A stretch of 64,000 nt of DNA from Acidovorax sp. 210-6 (GTDB lineage: Bacteria > Pseudomonadota > Gammaproteobacteria > Burkholderiales > Burkholderiaceae_C). The position numbers were made by a program, and so were the translations under genes. Below are positions 9,392 to 20,118 of this stretch, in pieces; position 1 is the first letter of the stretch, and every line of letters begins with the position of its first letter. The stretch covers positions 2,232,001 to 2,296,000 of the forward strand of contig NZ_JAACJE010000001.1 of the NCBI RefSeq assembly GCF_010020825.1, written 5' to 3'. A model generated the notes under the pieces. The model saw only the letters and a program-made list of their open reading frames with translations. It was not told the DNA's origin and searched no databases.

Positions 9392-9400
9392 CGACTCCGT

Positions 9401-10090
9401 TCAGAAGGTCAGGGTCTTGACGCCCTGGGCCGTGCCCAGAAGGCAGACCTGCGCCTTCTGGTGCGCAAAAATGCCGACCGTCACCACACCGGGCCACTGG
9501 TTGATCTCCGATTCCAGCGCCAGCGGGTCGGTGATGGACAGGCCCGTCACATCCAGAATGTGCTGGCCGTTGTCCGTCACCAGGGGTTGGCCGTCCTTCA
9601 GGCGCAGCGTGGCCTGGCCGCCCAGCGCCGCAAAGCGCCGCGCCACATGGGCCGTGGCCATGGGGATCACCTCCACGGGCAGCGGAAAGCGGCCCAGCGT
9701 ATCCACCAGCTTGGACTCGTCGGCAATGCAGACAAACTGGCGCGCCAGCGCCGCCACGATCTTCTCGCGCGTGAGCGCCGCACCGCCGCCCTTGACCATA
9801 TGGCCCTGGCCGTCGATCTCGTCGGCGCCGTCGATGTACACGCCCAGTTGCTCGACCTCGTTGGCATCCAGCACAGCAATGCCGATGGCGCGCAGGCGCT
9901 CGGTGCTGGCCACCGAACTGGACACCGCGCCGCGCACCTGGTCCTTGACCGTGGCGAGCGCATCGATGAACTTGTTGACCGTGGAGCCCGTGCCCACGCC
10001 CACAATGTCGCCAGGCACCACGTAGCGCAGTGCAGCCTGGCCCACCAGGGCCTTGAGTTCGTCTTGGGTGAGGGGGGTAGATGTCGTCAT
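9401..10090 (-). CDS. rpiA: Ribose-5-phosphate isomerase A
   Basis: Interconverts ribose-5-phosphate and ribulose-5-phosphate in the pentose phosphate pathway. About 229 residues from the ATG at 10090. Diagnostic motifs are [11 protein letters not shown] (phosphate loop), DGADEID and [11 protein letters not shown] with the catalytic acid and lysine. A TTG 27 bases upstream would lengthen the N-terminus by nine non-conserved residues. It is divergent from pyrD with only 35 bp between start codons, so the two promoters must overlap. Confidence 0.97.
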   Translation of the reverse strand: MTTSTPLTQDELKALVGQAALRYVVPGDIVGVGTGSTVNKFIDALATVKDQVRGAVSSSVASTERLRAIGIAVLDANEVEQLGVYIDGADEIDGQGHMVKGGGAALTREKIVAALARQFVCIADESKLVDTLGRFPLPVEVIPMATAHVARRFAALGGQATLRLKDGQPLVTDNGQHILDVTGLSITDPLALESEINQWPGVVTVGIFAHQKAQVCLLGTAQGVKTLTF

Positions 10091-10125
10091 GGGAGAAAAT
10101 CGGGGGTGAACCCTCAATTATCCCC

Positions 10126-11193
10126 ATGTCACTGATCCCCTACGCCCTCACCCGCCCCTTTCTGTTCGGCCTGGACCCCGAAGCCGCCCACGACCTGACC
10201 ATGGACATGCTCGCGCGTGGCCAGGGCACGCCGCTGCAATGGGCCTGGTGCAATGAAACGGTACACGACCCCATCGAGCTGGCAGGCCTGCGCTTTCCCA
10301 ACCGCGTGGGCCTGGCCGCCGGGCTGGACAAGAACGCGCGCTGCATCGACGCGCTGGGTGCCATGGGCTTTGGCTTTGTCGAGGTCGGCACCGTCACGCC
10401 CAAAGGGCAACCCGGCAACCCCAAGCCGCGCATGTTCCGCCTGCCCGAGGCACGCGCACTCATCAACCGCCTGGGCTTCAACAACGACGGGCTGGACGCC
10501 TTTCTGCACAATGTGCAGCAGGCCCAGTTCCGCCGCCAGCAAAAGCACCCCATGCTGCTGGGCCTGAACATCGGCAAGAACGCCGCCACGCCCATCGAGG
10601 ACGCCACGCGCGATTACCTCACCTGCCTGGACGGCGTGTACCCACATGCCGACTACGTCACCGTCAACATCAGCTCCCCCAACACCAAGAACCTGCGCGC
10701 GCTGCAAAGCGACGCAGCGCTCGACGGCCTGCTGGAAGCGATTGCCGAGCGCCGCGAGCAACTGGCACAGCAGCACGCCCGCGCCGACGGCACGCAGCGG
10801 CGCGTGCCCTTGTTCGTGAAAATCGCTCCCGACCTGGACGAAGACCAGGTCGCCGTGATCGCCGCCACCCTGATGCGCCACGGCATGGACGGCGTGGTGG
10901 CCACCAACACCACCATCGGCCGCAGCGCCGTGCAGGGCATGCGCCACGCCGAGGAAACCGGCGGCCTGAGCGGCGCCCCGGTGCTGGAGCCGAGCAACAA
11001 GGTGATCCGCCTGCTGCGCGCCACGCTGGGCAACGGCTTCCCCATCATCGGCGTGGGCGGCATCCTGAGCGCAGAAGGCGCACTGAGCAAAATCCGCGCG
11101 GGCGCGGACGTGGTGCAGATCTACACCGGTCTGATCTACGAAGGCCCGGCGCTGGTGCAGCGCGTGGCCATGGCGATCAAGGCGGCAGGTTAA
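10126..11193 (+). CDS. pyrD: Dihydroorotate dehydrogenase (quinone), class 2
   Basis: FMN flavoprotein of the inner membrane face that oxidises dihydroorotate to orotate with quinone, in pyrimidine synthesis. 355 residues. The N-terminal amphipathic helix region ([18 protein letters not shown]) is typical of membrane-bound class 2 enzymes. Further motifs are [30 protein letters not shown] with the catalytic serine, and GVGGI at the phosphate-binding end. I start at the ATG at 10126; an ATG at 10081 overlaps rpiA. The 3' end overlaps the next convergent gene by four bases. Confidence 0.97.
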   Translation: MSLIPYALTRPFLFGLDPEAAHDLTMDMLARGQGTPLQWAWCNETVHDPIELAGLRFPNRVGLAAGLDKNARCIDALGAMGFGFVEVGTVTPKGQPGNPKPRMFRLPEARALINRLGFNNDGLDAFLHNVQQAQFRRQQKHPMLLGLNIGKNAATPIEDATRDYLTCLDGVYPHADYVTVNISSPNTKNLRALQSDAALDGLLEAIAERREQLAQQHARADGTQRRVPLFVKIAPDLDEDQVAVIAATLMRHGMDGVVATNTTIGRSAVQGMRHAEETGGLSGAPVLEPSNKVIRLLRATLGNGFPIIGVGGILSAEGALSKIRAGADVVQIYTGLIYEGPALVQRVAMAIKAAG

Positions 11194-11507
11194 CGCCCGC
11201 CCCGCAACTGCATCAACAGCGGCAGCACCACACCCGCCCAGCGCACCAGGCGGCGCGGGCCGGCCACGGCGGCGCCAGCGGCCACCAGGGCCAGGGCCAG
11301 GGGGTGGTCCTTGGCAAAGGCGAATGCGCGCTGGGCCAGGGGTTCGGCGGCATTCATGGCGGCTTGCTGGCGAGCCAGTTCGCGTTCTTGCTGCCGCTCC
11401 TGGCGGCGCGCGCGCAGGCGCTGGCGCTGGGCAGCCATGCGTTCGCGCAGTTGGCCCTTGCGCTCGGCAATGCGCTGGGGCGTGAGTGGGAGGCTGGGCT
11501 CGGTCAC
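11190..11507 (-). CDS. Small Arg-rich membrane-anchored protein (YqjK-like position)
   Basis: 105 residues, unrecognised in detail. Residues about 10-50 form a highly charged Arg/Gln/Glu coiled coil. Residues about 65-100 hold one or two short hydrophobic segments ([25 protein letters not shown]). It is the last gene of a three-gene set after YqjD- and YqjE-like genes, and its start overlaps the upstream stop (ATGA). In enterobacteria the third gene of such a cluster is yqjK, also small and basic. Assignment rests mainly on position. Confidence 0.7.
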   Translation of the reverse strand: MTEPSLPLTPQRIAERKGQLRERMAAQRQRLRARRQERQQERELARQQAAMNAAEPLAQRAFAFAKDHPLALALVAAGAAVAGPRRLVRWAGVVLPLLMQLRGGR

Positions 11508-11899
11508 AACTGCTCCTTGATCTCGCGCCAGTCGCGCACCAATTCCTCACGCGTCAGCGCAAAGGCATTGCTGGCGGCGTTGGCCACACGCACCAGGGCC
11601 GCCAGCGCCACCCCCCAGGCCAGCAGCCAGCCCACGGCCAGCAGCCAGGCCACCAGGGTGCGGTGCGGGCTGTCCCAGAACTGCACCAGTAGCGCCACGG
11701 ACAACAGCGTCAGCGCCACCACCGTGAGTCCACCCACGGCCAGCGTGAGCAGCAGCAACTGGCGCAGGCGGGCCTTTTGCTCATGCCATTCCAGCCGTGC
11801 CAGTTCGGCGCGGTCCTCGATGGCGATGGCGCCTTCCAGCGCGGCGGCCCGCCAGCGCAGGACGAAGGCTTCCAGACCCAGCAGCGAGATCCAGTTCAT
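11504..11899 (-). CDS. YqjE-like phage-holin-family membrane protein
   Basis: 131 residues with two strong transmembrane helices (about residues 47-73 and 82-106) in the pattern of the holin-superfamily III / YqjE proteins. These accompany the ribosome-associated YqjD. The ATG at 11899 lies four bases from the upstream gene's end, and the stop overlaps the next start. Family knowledge: YqjE proteins are small inner-membrane proteins of unclear role, often co-expressed with YqjD in stationary phase. Confidence 0.8.
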   Translation of the reverse strand: MNWISLLGLEAFVLRWRAAALEGAIAIEDRAELARLEWHEQKARLRQLLLLTLAVGGLTVVALTLLSVALLVQFWDSPHRTLVAWLLAVGWLLAWGVALAALVRVANAASNAFALTREELVRDWREIKEQL

Positions 11900-11903
11900 G
11901 CGT

Positions 11904-12215
11904 TCAGCGGCGTGCCAGGAGGAAACCCACCAGCGCGCCCACAGCCAGCGCAGCACCGGCCACGCGCCAGGGTTCGTCGTGCGCATAGCGGTCGGCGGCA
12001 CGGGCGGCGTCCTTGGCCTGGTTGGCGGCTTCCTGGGCGGCGCGGATGGCGGCATCGCGCACGTTGTGCATGCCCTCGTCCAGGCGGTCACGCAGTGCCT
12101 TGATCTCGGGCACGCTGTCCAGGTTCTTGTTGGCCATGAGCGTGCGCATTTCGGAAACAAGCTTTTCCAGTTCGGTCTGGGTGCTGTGCAGGGAATCGGT
12201 GGTCTGAGTCGTCAT
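11904..12215 (-). CDS. YqjD/ElaB-family (DUF883) membrane-anchored protein
   Basis: 103 residues. The soluble N-terminal helical part is Ala-rich (AAIRAAQEAANQAKDAARAAD). A single C-terminal transmembrane helix follows (VAGAALAVGALVGFLLARR), the DUF883 layout of YqjD/ElaB. Family members tether stationary-phase ribosomes to the membrane in E. coli; that role here is by analogy. The Shine-Dalgarno AAAGG precedes the ATG at 12215. It heads the three-gene yqjD-yqjE-like operon. Confidence 0.88.
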   Translation of the reverse strand: MTTQTTDSLHSTQTELEKLVSEMRTLMANKNLDSVPEIKALRDRLDEGMHNVRDAAIRAAQEAANQAKDAARAADRYAHDEPWRVAGAALAVGALVGFLLARR

Positions 12216-12340
12216 ACATGCCTTTCGGTGGAACGTTGGAAACTATGCATGCCACACAACACAGGGCTGTGCGCCAGAGTGGCTCATCTTAACGATCCCC
12301 ACAGCACCCAGCGTAAAAAACTGTGGCCCACGCAAGGACA

Positions 12341-13441
12341 TCAGGCCACGATTTGCGCCACGTGCTCACCCAGGGCCAGTGCGCTGGTGAGCCCCGGCGA
12401 CTCGATGCCAAACAGGTTGACCAGGCCCGGCACGCCATGCGCGGCAGGCCCCTGGACCACGAAGTCGGTGATGGCGGCCCCTTGCGCATCGAACACCTTG
12501 GGCCGTATGCCCGCGTAACCAGGCTCCAGCGCCCCGTCGCGCAGACCGGGCCAGTACTTGCGCACCTCGGCGTAGAAGGCCTGGCCGCGTGCCGGGTCCA
12601 CGGCCAGGTCGTCGGGGGTCTCCACCCACTGCACGTCGGGCCCAAAGCGTGCCTGGCCGCCCAGATCCAGCGTCAGGTGCACGCCCAGACCAGCGGCCTC
12701 GGGCACGGGGTAGATCAGACGCGAGAACGGCGCACGGCCTGCCAGCGTGAAATAGTTGCCCTTGGCGTAGCGCGGCTGCGGCACATGCACAGCGTCCAGC
12801 CCCTGGGTGCGCAGCGCCAGTGCGGGCGCCGCCAGCCCGGCGGCGTTGACCACCGTGGTGGCCTGCAGGTGTGCACCATCATTCGCTATTATATTGATAA
12901 CACCTTGCGCACATTCCATATGCGCTACCGTCGAATTGACGGCCAAGATTCCGCCGGCTTGCTCTACATCTGCCAACAGGGCCAGCATCAGCGCATGGCT
13001 GTCCACAATGCCGGTGTCGGGTGAATGCAGCGCAGCCACGCATTCGAGGGCGGGCTCCAGGGCACGCGCTGCGTCGCACTCCAGCCATTGCAGCGCCACG
13101 CCATTGCCCAGGGCATGCGCCTGTACGGCGCGCAGGGCCTCGCGCTGGGCATCGGCCGTGGCGACCACCAGCTTGCCGCAGCGCTGGTGGGGAATGGCGC
13201 GCTCGGCGCAGTAGGCGTACAACAACCCGCGCCCCTGCACGCACAGCCGCGCCTTGAGCGAGCCCTGCGGGTAGTACAGCCCGGCGTGGATGACCTCGCT
13301 GTTGCGCGCGCTGGTGCCTGTGCCAAAGGTGGGGGCGGCCTCCAGCACCAGCACCTCGCGCCCGCGCAGCGCCAGTGCGCGCGCCACGGCCAGGCCTACC
13401 ACGCCTGCGCCCACCACCACGCAATCGACCTTGTCCACCAT
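12341..13441 (-). CDS. FAD-dependent oxidoreductase, L-2-hydroxyglutarate oxidase (LhgO)-like
   Basis: 366-residue DAO-superfamily flavoprotein. The N-terminal FAD-binding motif is [17 protein letters not shown] second family segment is [17 protein letters not shown], and late in the protein is GYAGIRPK. The pattern is that of LhgO/YgaF, which oxidises L-2-hydroxyglutarate to 2-oxoglutarate and feeds electrons to the quinone pool. It is the last gene of the minus-strand beta-oxidation operon, 11 bp after the amidohydrolase. A degenerate copy of the dispersed repeat (about 12885-12913) is translated in frame as part of INIIANDGA. Substrate is inferred from family only. Confidence 0.82.
   Translation of the reverse strand: MVDKVDCVVVGAGVVGLAVARALALRGREVLVLEAAPTFGTGTSARNSEVIHAGLYYPQGSLKARLCVQGRGLLYAYCAERAIPHQRCGKLVVATADAQREALRAVQAHALGNGVALQWLECDAARALEPALECVAALHSPDTGIVDSHALMLALLADVEQAGGILAVNSTVAHMECAQGVINIIANDGAHLQATTVVNAAGLAAPALALRTQGLDAVHVPQPRYAKGNYFTLAGRAPFSRLIYPVPEAAGLGVHLTLDLGGQARFGPDVQWVETPDDLAVDPARGQAFYAEVRKYWPGLRDGALEPGYAGIRPKVFDAQGAAITDFVVQGPAAHGVPGLVNLFGIESPGLTSALALGEHVAQIVA
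12885..12913 (+). repeat. Dispersed repeat, degenerate copy inside the LhgO-like gene
   Basis: GCTATTATATTGATAAC followed by CCTTGCGC resembles the canonical GCTATT-N5-ATAGC plus TGCTTGCGC. It is antisense to the coding direction and read through in frame. Confidence 0.5.
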
Positions 13442-13452
13442 GGCTTGTCCGT

Positions 13453-14490
13453 TCAGGCCTGCTCAAAGCCCTCGAGCACGTTGACCGCGTTGGTGCCCAG
13501 CTCGGCCGCGGCGTAGCCGCCTTCGAGCACGAACACGGTGGGCAGGCCCAAGCGTTCCAGCCGCTGCCCCAGGCGCAGGAAATCCGCCGAGGCCAGGGCA
13601 AATCGCGAGATCGGGTCGCCCTCGAACGTATCGAGCCCGAGCGAGACCACCAGTGCTTCTGCGCCATAGGCGGAAATGCGCGCACAGGCCTGCTCCAGCG
13701 CGCCGAACCACGCCTGCACGCTGCTGCCCGCCGCCAGCGGCAGGTTGAGGTTGCAGCCCGCCCCGGCGCCCGTGCCCGTCTCGTCGGCGTAGCCCAGGTA
13801 GAACGGGTATTCGGTGCGCGGGTCGCCGTGGATGCTGACGAACAGCACGTCCGCACGGTCGTAGAAGATGCTTTGCGTGCCGTTGCCGTGGTGGTAGTCC
13901 ACGTCCAGCACGGCCACGCGGGCCGCGCCCTGGTCGCGCAGCCACTGGGCGGCCACGGCGGCGTTGTTGAGCAGGCAGTAGCCGCCCATGAAGTCCGGCC
14001 CCGCATGGTGGCCCGGCGGGCGCGTGCAGCAGAAGGCCGCGCGTGCACCGGCCGCCACGCGCGCCGCCGCGCTGGCAGCGGCATCGGCACCGGCCTTGGC
14101 GGCCTGCCAACTACCCGCAGCCAGCGGCGTGCCGTTGTCCATGGAATACAGCCCCAGGCGGGCGACGAAGTTGTCCGGCTCGATGTCGCTGCGCAGGGTG
14201 CGCACAGGCCAGACCGAGGGGAAGGGTTGCACCTGGGCATTGGCCGGATCCAGCGCCAGCCATTGCGCCCACGCCGTCTGCAGAAACTGCAGGTAGCGCG
14301 GCGCATGGATGCGCGCGAGCACGGTGCTGCTGTCCTGGTCGGGCGCCAGCAGCGCGTGGCCGCGCTCGGTCAGGCGGGATTCGACGTAGTCGGCGCGCGC
14401 GGGCTTCTCGAAGCAGGGCACGCGCTCGCCCCGGAAGAACTCATGCACCGGGGCGTGCAGGTGGTGCAGCGGGTTGTGGAAGGTGATCAT
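13453..14490 (-). CDS. Histone deacetylase-superfamily amidohydrolase (acetylpolyamine amidohydrolase-like)
   Basis: 345 residues, zinc-dependent deacetylase fold. Motifs are TRPPGHHAG (tandem active-site histidines), [11 protein letters not shown] (zinc-ligand Asp and His) and [11 protein letters not shown]. The N-terminal [11 protein letters not shown] and [17 protein letters not shown] segments match acetylpolyamine amidohydrolases, which release acetate from acetylated polyamines. I use the ATG at 14490, where homology begins. It lies 30 bp after the CoA-transferase and 11 bp before the FAD oxidase gene, so it is cotranscribed with beta-oxidation genes. Protein deacylation is an alternative role. 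Confidence 0.85.
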   Translation of the reverse strand: MITFHNPLHHLHAPVHEFFRGERVPCFEKPARADYVESRLTERGHALLAPDQDSSTVLARIHAPRYLQFLQTAWAQWLALDPANAQVQPFPSVWPVRTLRSDIEPDNFVARLGLYSMDNGTPLAAGSWQAAKAGADAAASAAARVAAGARAAFCCTRPPGHHAGPDFMGGYCLLNNAAVAAQWLRDQGAARVAVLDVDYHHGNGTQSIFYDRADVLFVSIHGDPRTEYPFYLGYADETGTGAGAGCNLNLPLAAGSSVQAWFGALEQACARISAYGAEALVVSLGLDTFEGDPISRFALASADFLRLGQRLERLGLPTVFVLEGGYAAAELGTNAVNVLEGFEQA

Positions 14491-14520
14491 GCGCCGAGTG
14501 TAAAAGCCGGCGCCAACCAC

Positions 14521-15555
14521 TTACGCGATTTCAGCCCAAGGCTGGGGCCGCGCGCCATCTGCAAACAGCGGGTGCGCCTGCGCCTCCTCCAGCGTGAGTA
14601 CCGGGGTCACGCAGGCATCCGCCTGCGCGAAGCGCTCGCTCCACATGGCCAGCGGCTGCGAGGCGACGAGCTGCGCCACCTCGGCGCGCAGGGCTGCGCA
14701 GTCGGGCGAGCCCGGCAACTGGCCGCGCTGCCAGTGGCGCTGCACCCAGTCGGGGCGGCCGAAGACCTCGCAGGCCGCCTTCCAAAACTTGAACTCCAGC
14801 GCCCCCACGGCCAGGTGGCGGCCATCCTGCGTGGCGTAGAGGTTGTAGCAGGGCAGCACGCCGTTGAGCAGGTCCTCGCCCGCGCCGGGGCGGCGCCCCA
14901 GCAGCGGTGCCAGCATGGCGCCCGTGGCCTGGGGCATGACCAGCTGGGCGTGCAGGCCATGGACCATGCTCACGTCCAGGTGCCGACCCTGCCCCGTCTT
15001 CTGTGCCTCGAACACCGCGGCCAGCACGGCGATGCAGGCCATGGCGCTGCCGCCCGCCAGATCACCCCACTGCACGTTGGACAGGGCCAGTTCGCCCGTG
15101 GGCGCGCGCATCTGGTCCAGCACGCCCGACAGCGCCATGAAGTTCAGGTCGTGCCCCGCCTTCTGCGCCCAGGGGCCGTGCTGGCCGTAGCCGGTGATGG
15201 ACACCATCACCAGGCGCGGGTTCGGCGCGTGCAACGTGGCCGCATCCAGCCCCAGGCCCTGCAGCACACCGGGGCGGAAGCTGTCGAGCAGCACGTCGGC
15301 CTCCTGCACCCAGGCGCGCAGACGGTCCAGATCAGCGCTGCTGCGGAAGTCGATGGTGCGGCATTCCTTGCCGTGGTTGAGCGCCTCGAACAGCGCCGCC
15401 AGCGGTCGCGCCGGGTCGCCCTCGGGCGGCTCCACCTTGACGATGGTGGCGCCCAGGTCGGCCAACAGGCGGGTGGCAAACGGCCCGGGCAGATTGCGCG
15501 TGAGGTCGAGCACGCGCAGGCCGGACAGCAGTGGAGGTATGGCCATGTCCGTCAC
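14521..15555 (-). CDS. Class III CoA-transferase (CaiB/BaiF family)
   Basis: 344 residues, family III CoA-transferase that moves CoA between a carboxylate and an acyl-CoA through an aspartyl-CoA mixed anhydride. Motifs are GLRVLDLTRNLPGPFATRLLADLG at the N-terminus (glycyl loop region), KVEPPEGDP, and GHDLNFMALSG with the candidate catalytic aspartate. The protein is somewhat shorter than typical 400-residue CaiB proteins, like the alpha-methylacyl-CoA racemase branch of the family, so a racemase function is a real alternative. Its start overlaps the stop of the acyl-CoA dehydrogenase gene (ATGA at 15552). Confidence 0.85.
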   Translation of the reverse strand: MTDMAIPPLLSGLRVLDLTRNLPGPFATRLLADLGATIVKVEPPEGDPARPLAALFEALNHGKECRTIDFRSSADLDRLRAWVQEADVLLDSFRPGVLQGLGLDAATLHAPNPRLVMVSITGYGQHGPWAQKAGHDLNFMALSGVLDQMRAPTGELALSNVQWGDLAGGSAMACIAVLAAVFEAQKTGQGRHLDVSMVHGLHAQLVMPQATGAMLAPLLGRRPGAGEDLLNGVLPCYNLYATQDGRHLAVGALEFKFWKAACEVFGRPDWVQRHWQRGQLPGSPDCAALRAEVAQLVASQPLAMWSERFAQADACVTPVLTLEEAQAHPLFADGARPQPWAEIA

Positions 15556-16718
15556 AACCCGAGTTGTTTGGAAATGATCTCGTTCATGATCTCGTGCGTG
15601 CCGCCGCCGATCGAGAGGATACGGTTGTCGCGGTACAGGCGCTCGACCAGCGACTCGCGCATGTAGCCCATGCCGCCGAAGATCTGCACCGCCTCATCCG
15701 TGACCATGGTGGACACCGAGGTAGCGAAGTTCTTGGCCATGGAGACCTCGGCGATCGCCGACTCGCCCGCCTGCATGCGCGCGGCGCAGCGGTAGGTGTA
15801 CTCGCGCGCCACGTTCACCTGCGTGGCCATCTCGGCCAGCTTGTGGCGGATGACCTGGTGCTTGGACAGCGGCTTGCCGAAGGTGGTGCGCTCCTTCACG
15901 TAGGCCAGGCATTGCTCCAGCGCGAGCTGCGCCGTCATGGTCGCCATGATGGCCAGGCTCAGGCGCTCGGCCTGGAAGTTGGCCATGATGGTGAAGAAGC
16001 CCGAGTTCTCCGGCCCCAGCAGGTTTTCCGCCGGCACGCGGCAGTCCTGGAAGAACAGCTCGGCCGTATCCGAGGCCCACCAGCCCATCTTCTTGAGCGT
16101 GCGCCCCACGGTGAAGCCCGGCGTGCCCTTCTCGATGAGCAGCAGCGAGACGCCGCCAAAACCCGCCTCGCCCGTGCGCACGGCCACGGTGTAGTAGTCG
16201 GCGCGCGCGCCCGAGGTGATGAAGGTCTTGGAGCCGTTGACCACATAGTGGTCGCCATCACGCACCGCGCGGGTCTTGAGGTTGGCCACGTCCGAGCCGC
16301 CGCTGGGCTCGGTGATGGCCAGGGCGATGATCTTCTCGCCCGCGAGCACCTGCGGCACGATGCGCTGCTTGAGCTCGTCCGAACCCGTGCGCCAGACCGG
16401 CGGCAGGCCGATGTCCAGCGAACCCAGGCTGGCGACGAAGCCACCCGAGCCGCTGCGCATCAGTTCCTCGCTGGCGGCTACCTTCAGGAACACGTCCTGC
16501 TCGCCCGAGCCGCCGAACTCGGTGGGGTGGCCTATGCCCAGCAGGCCCAGGCTGCCGGCCTGCTGGTACACCTCGCGCGGGAAACCGCCCGCCTCTTCCC
16601 ATGCGTCGATGTGCGGCTTGACGGCCTCATTGACGAAGCGGCGCATGGTGTCGCGCACCATGCCGTGCGTTTCGTTGAAGTAATCGACGTAAACGCCGCT
16701 CAATGCCTTGTCACGCAT
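15552..16718 (-). CDS. Acyl-CoA dehydrogenase (second of the operon)
   Basis: 388-residue FAD acyl-CoA dehydrogenase that introduces the trans-2 double bond. FAD/substrate motifs are ITEPSGGSD and KTFITSGARAD. The C-terminal signature is QIFGGMGYM followed by GGGTHEIM. The residue aligned with the MCAD catalytic Glu is Gly in GGGT, as in the isovaleryl/long-chain branch, where the base sits on another helix. The ATG at 16718 overlaps the end of fadJ by eight bases, showing tight coupling. Confidence 0.93.
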   Translation of the reverse strand: MRDKALSGVYVDYFNETHGMVRDTMRRFVNEAVKPHIDAWEEAGGFPREVYQQAGSLGLLGIGHPTEFGGSGEQDVFLKVAASEELMRSGSGGFVASLGSLDIGLPPVWRTGSDELKQRIVPQVLAGEKIIALAITEPSGGSDVANLKTRAVRDGDHYVVNGSKTFITSGARADYYTVAVRTGEAGFGGVSLLLIEKGTPGFTVGRTLKKMGWWASDTAELFFQDCRVPAENLLGPENSGFFTIMANFQAERLSLAIMATMTAQLALEQCLAYVKERTTFGKPLSKHQVIRHKLAEMATQVNVAREYTYRCAARMQAGESAIAEVSMAKNFATSVSTMVTDEAVQIFGGMGYMRESLVERLYRDNRILSIGGGTHEIMNEIISKQLGL

Positions 16719-18858
16719 CCTCGAACCTCCGGTTTTCCTGTGCCATCTGGACCAGAATTGCCGCGGGCTCGAAGCGCGCGCCATGCTGCTGCGCCAGTTC
16801 ACGCGAGCGCGCTACGAAGCGCTGCACGCCCATGGCGTTGATGAACTGGAGCGCGCCACCCTGGTGCGGCGCGAAGCCCCAGCCGAAGATGGAGCCGATG
16901 TTGGCGTCGGCCACCGAGCGCACCACGTTTTCCTCGAAGCAGCGCGCGGCCTCGTTGGCCTGGATGAACATCAGCCGGTCCACCAGCTCCTGCTGCGTGG
17001 GCTGGTCGGCGCGCGGCGGGTACAGGGTGGTCAGCTCCGGCCACAGGCTCTTTTCCTTGCCCTGGTAGTCGTAGAAGCCCTTGCCGGCCTTCTTTCCGAC
17101 GCGGCCCAGCTCGGCGCACAGCTTGCGCAGCACCGCTTCGCCGGGGTGCGTGGGGTAGCTCTTGCCCTCGGCCTCCAAGTCGCGGCGCGTCTGGTCGCTC
17201 ACGTGCAGCGACAGGCTCAGCGACACCTCGTCCTGCAGGGCCAGCGGCGGCATGGGCATGCCGGCCTTGACACCCGCCACCTCGATCGAGCGCGGGTGCA
17301 CGCCCTCGGCCAGCATAGCGATGCCCTCCATCACGTAGGTGGCGAACACGCGAGAGGTGTAGAAGCCCCGGCTGTCGTTGACCACGATGGGCGTCTTGCC
17401 GATCTGCAGCACGTAGTCGAAACCGCGTGCCAGCGTCGCGTCCGACGTCTTCTCGCCCACGATGATCTCGACCAGCGGCATCTTGTCCACGGGCGAGAAG
17501 AAATGCAGGCCGATGAAGTGCGCCGGGCGGCGGCTCACCTGGGCCAGGCCGGTGATGGGCAGCGTGGAGGTGTTGGAGGCGAACACCGCGTCCTCGCCGA
17601 TCACCGCCTCGGCCAGTTGGGTGCAGTCGGCCTTGATGGCGCGGTCCTCGAACACGGCCTCGACCACCAGGTCGCAGCCCTGCAGGTCTTCGTAGCGCGT
17701 GGTGGGCAGGATGCGTGCCAGCAGCGCATCGCGCTTCTCCTGTGTGGTCTTGCCGCGCGACAGGGCCTTGTCCAGCAGGCCCTGCGAGTAGGCCTTGCCC
17801 TTGTCGGCGTTTTCCTGCGTGGTGTCGAGCAGCACCACGTCAATGCCGGCCTTGGCCGACACATAGGCAATGCCCGCACCCATCATGCCCGCGCCCAGGA
17901 TGCCGACCTTTTTCACCTTGCCCTGCGGCTGGTTGGCGGGGCGTGACTGGCCCTTCTTGATGGCATTGAGCTGGTACCACAGCGTGCCGATCATGTTCTT
18001 GCTGACCTGCGAGACGATGCAGGCCGCGAAGTAGCGCGACTCGACCTGCAGCGCGTTGTCGATGTCGAGCAGGCAGCCCTCGAACAGGCAGCTCATGATG
18101 TGCGTGATGGCCGGGTAATTGCCATGGGCCTTGGCGTTGGCCATGGAGGGTGCGATGGCCAGCATCTGCACCACGGACGGGCTCTTGCTGTCGCCACCGG
18201 GGATGCGGAAGCCCTTGGCGTCCCAGGGCTGCACGGGCTTGGGGTTGGCCAGGCACCAGTCACGCGCCTTTTGCAGCAGCTCCTCGCGCGAGGCCGCCAG
18301 GTCGTTGACGATGCCCAGGCCCTTGGCCTTGGCGGGGCTCAGCTCCGTGCCCTGGGTGATGAGTTCAAAGCTCTTCTGGATGCCGATCAGGCGCGGCAGG
18401 CGCTGCGTGCCGCCGGCGCCGGGCAGCAGGCCCAGCTTGACCTCGGGCAGGCCGATCTTGGCCTTGGGGTCGTCGATGGCGAAGCGGGCGTGGCAGGCCA
18501 GCGCCAGTTCCAGGCCACCGCCCAGCGTGGTGCCGTTGAGGGCGGCCACCACGGGCTTGCTGCATTTCTCCATGCGGCGCAGCAGGGCCTTGAGCTCTTC
18601 GCCCAACTGGAAGGCCTGCTCTACGGTGGTGATCTGGTTGAGCTGGTCAATATCGGCGCCCACGATGAAGGTGGGCTTGCCGGAGGTGATGACCAGGCCT
18701 TTGAGAGCGTCTTCCTTCTCCAGCCGTTCCAGGAGGGTGGCAAAACCGCCCAGCAGTTCGGGGGTGAGCACGTTCATCACACGGCCGGGTTGGTCGAAGC
18801 TGACCAGGCCGATGCCGCTGGCGTCGACGTCGAACGTGACGGTGTTGTTCTGGGTCAT
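16711..18858 (-). CDS. fadJ: Fused enoyl-CoA hydratase / 3-hydroxyacyl-CoA dehydrogenase
   Basis: 715-residue bifunctional beta-oxidation protein. The N-terminal crotonase domain (about 1-190) has the oxyanion-hole segments TFIVGADID and [16 protein letters not shown]. The following Rossmann domain (about 315-500) has [14 protein letters not shown]. The 3-hydroxyacyl-CoA dehydrogenase C-terminal domains have [14 protein letters not shown] and the conserved [11 protein letters not shown]. Length matches FadJ (about 714) rather than the slightly longer FadB. The start codon is ATG at 18858, 14 bp after the thiolase stop. It supplies steps two and three of beta-oxidation between the dehydrogenases and thiolase of the same operon. 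Confidence 0.95.
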   Translation of the reverse strand: MTQNNTVTFDVDASGIGLVSFDQPGRVMNVLTPELLGGFATLLERLEKEDALKGLVITSGKPTFIVGADIDQLNQITTVEQAFQLGEELKALLRRMEKCSKPVVAALNGTTLGGGLELALACHARFAIDDPKAKIGLPEVKLGLLPGAGGTQRLPRLIGIQKSFELITQGTELSPAKAKGLGIVNDLAASREELLQKARDWCLANPKPVQPWDAKGFRIPGGDSKSPSVVQMLAIAPSMANAKAHGNYPAITHIMSCLFEGCLLDIDNALQVESRYFAACIVSQVSKNMIGTLWYQLNAIKKGQSRPANQPQGKVKKVGILGAGMMGAGIAYVSAKAGIDVVLLDTTQENADKGKAYSQGLLDKALSRGKTTQEKRDALLARILPTTRYEDLQGCDLVVEAVFEDRAIKADCTQLAEAVIGEDAVFASNTSTLPITGLAQVSRRPAHFIGLHFFSPVDKMPLVEIIVGEKTSDATLARGFDYVLQIGKTPIVVNDSRGFYTSRVFATYVMEGIAMLAEGVHPRSIEVAGVKAGMPMPPLALQDEVSLSLSLHVSDQTRRDLEAEGKSYPTHPGEAVLRKLCAELGRVGKKAGKGFYDYQGKEKSLWPELTTLYPPRADQPTQQELVDRLMFIQANEAARCFEENVVRSVADANIGSIFGWGFAPHQGGALQFINAMGVQRFVARSRELAQQHGARFEPAAILVQMAQENRRFEDA

Positions 18859-18872
18859 GGGTGGGCCTTTCC

Positions 18873-20078
18873 TCAAACGCGTTCGATGATGGTGGCGATG
18901 CCCATGCCGGCACCGACGCACAGGGTGGCCAGGGCCGTGGATTGGCCGGTACGCTCCAGCTCGTCCAGCGCCGTGCCCAGGATGATGGCGCCCGTGGCGC
19001 CCAGCGGGTGGCCCATGGCAATGGCGCCGCCGTTGACGTTCACGCGGTCGAGCTGCACGCCCAGGTCGCGCGCCGTCTTCATGGGCACGGTGGCAAAGGC
19101 TTCGTTCACTTCCCACAGGTCGATGTCCGACACCGCCATGCCCGCCTTGGCCAGGGCCTTGCGCACGGCGGGCGTGGGGCCGGTCAGCATGATGGTGGGT
19201 TCGGAGCCGATGACGGCGCACATGCGCACCTTGGCGCGGGGCTTGAGGCCCGCCTTCTCGCCCGCCGCCTTGCTGCCCAGCAGCATCAGCGCCGCGCCAT
19301 CGACGATGCCCGAGGAGTTGCCCGCGTGGTGGTGGTGGTGGATTTTTTCGATGGTGGTGTACTTGTCCAGCGCGGTGGAATCAAAGCCCATGCTGCCCAT
19401 CATCTCGAACGAGGGGTTGAGCTTGGCCAGCGATTCGACCGAGGTGCCGGGGCGCACGGTTTCGTCGCGGTCCAGCATCACCATGCCATTGATGTCCGTG
19501 ACCGGCACGATGGAGCGCGCAAAGCGCCCTTCGGCCTGCGCCCGCGCGGCGCGGCGGTGCGACTCGGCGGCGAAGGCGTCCAGATCGGCACGGCCAAAGC
19601 CTTCCAGCGTGGCAATCAGGTCGGCGCTGATGCCCTGGGGAATGAAGGCCGTGCCACTGTTGACGCGCGGGTCCATGACCCAGGCGCCGCCGTCGCTGCC
19701 CATGGCCCAGCGGCTCATGGACTCCACGCCGCCCGCGACGACCATGTCTTCCATGCCCGACATGATCTTGGCCGTGGCCAGGTTGACGGACTCCAGGCCC
19801 GAGGCGCAGAAGCGCGACTGCGTCACGCCCGCCACGGTTTGCGCCCAGCCCGCGTCCAGCACGGCGGTGCGGGCGATGTCGGCGCCCTGCTCGCCCACAG
19901 GGGTCACGCAGCCCAGCACCAGGTCATCGACCAGCGCGGTGTCGAGCCGGTTGCGCGCCTGCAGCGCCTGCAGCAGCGTGCGCAGCAGCCACACGGGGGT
20001 GGCCTGGTGCAGGCTGCCGTCCTTCTTGCCCTTGCCGCGCGGCGTGCGCACGGCGTCGTAAATATACGCTTCGGTCAT
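18873..20078 (-). CDS. Acetyl-CoA C-acyltransferase (3-ketoacyl-CoA thiolase)
   Basis: 401-residue thiolase for the final cleavage step of beta-oxidation. The nucleophilic cysteine is in [10 protein letters not shown] (about residue 90). The C-terminal active site is [18 protein letters not shown] with catalytic His, and the last Cys is in [10 protein letters not shown] run of five histidines ([11 protein letters not shown]) in the loop domain is unusual but in frame. It is distinct from PhaA, encoded 27 kb away, and belongs to the degradative operon between the first acyl-CoA dehydrogenase and fadJ. Start is ATG at 20078 with AAGGAGC upstream. Confidence 0.95.
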   Translation of the reverse strand: MTEAYIYDAVRTPRGKGKKDGSLHQATPVWLLRTLLQALQARNRLDTALVDDLVLGCVTPVGEQGADIARTAVLDAGWAQTVAGVTQSRFCASGLESVNLATAKIMSGMEDMVVAGGVESMSRWAMGSDGGAWVMDPRVNSGTAFIPQGISADLIATLEGFGRADLDAFAAESHRRAARAQAEGRFARSIVPVTDINGMVMLDRDETVRPGTSVESLAKLNPSFEMMGSMGFDSTALDKYTTIEKIHHHHHAGNSSGIVDGAALMLLGSKAAGEKAGLKPRAKVRMCAVIGSEPTIMLTGPTPAVRKALAKAGMAVSDIDLWEVNEAFATVPMKTARDLGVQLDRVNVNGGAIAMGHPLGATGAIILGTALDELERTGQSTALATLCVGAGMGIATIIERV

Positions 20079-20118
20079 GGAAGCTCCTTGGTGAATGGTT
20101 GGATGGACAGGACTGGCG

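Noticed and set aside
10081-10125. pyrD start at 10081
   Set aside because: It would overlap the rpiA start region and adds 15 residues not seen in PyrD proteins; the ATG at 10126 fits the family.
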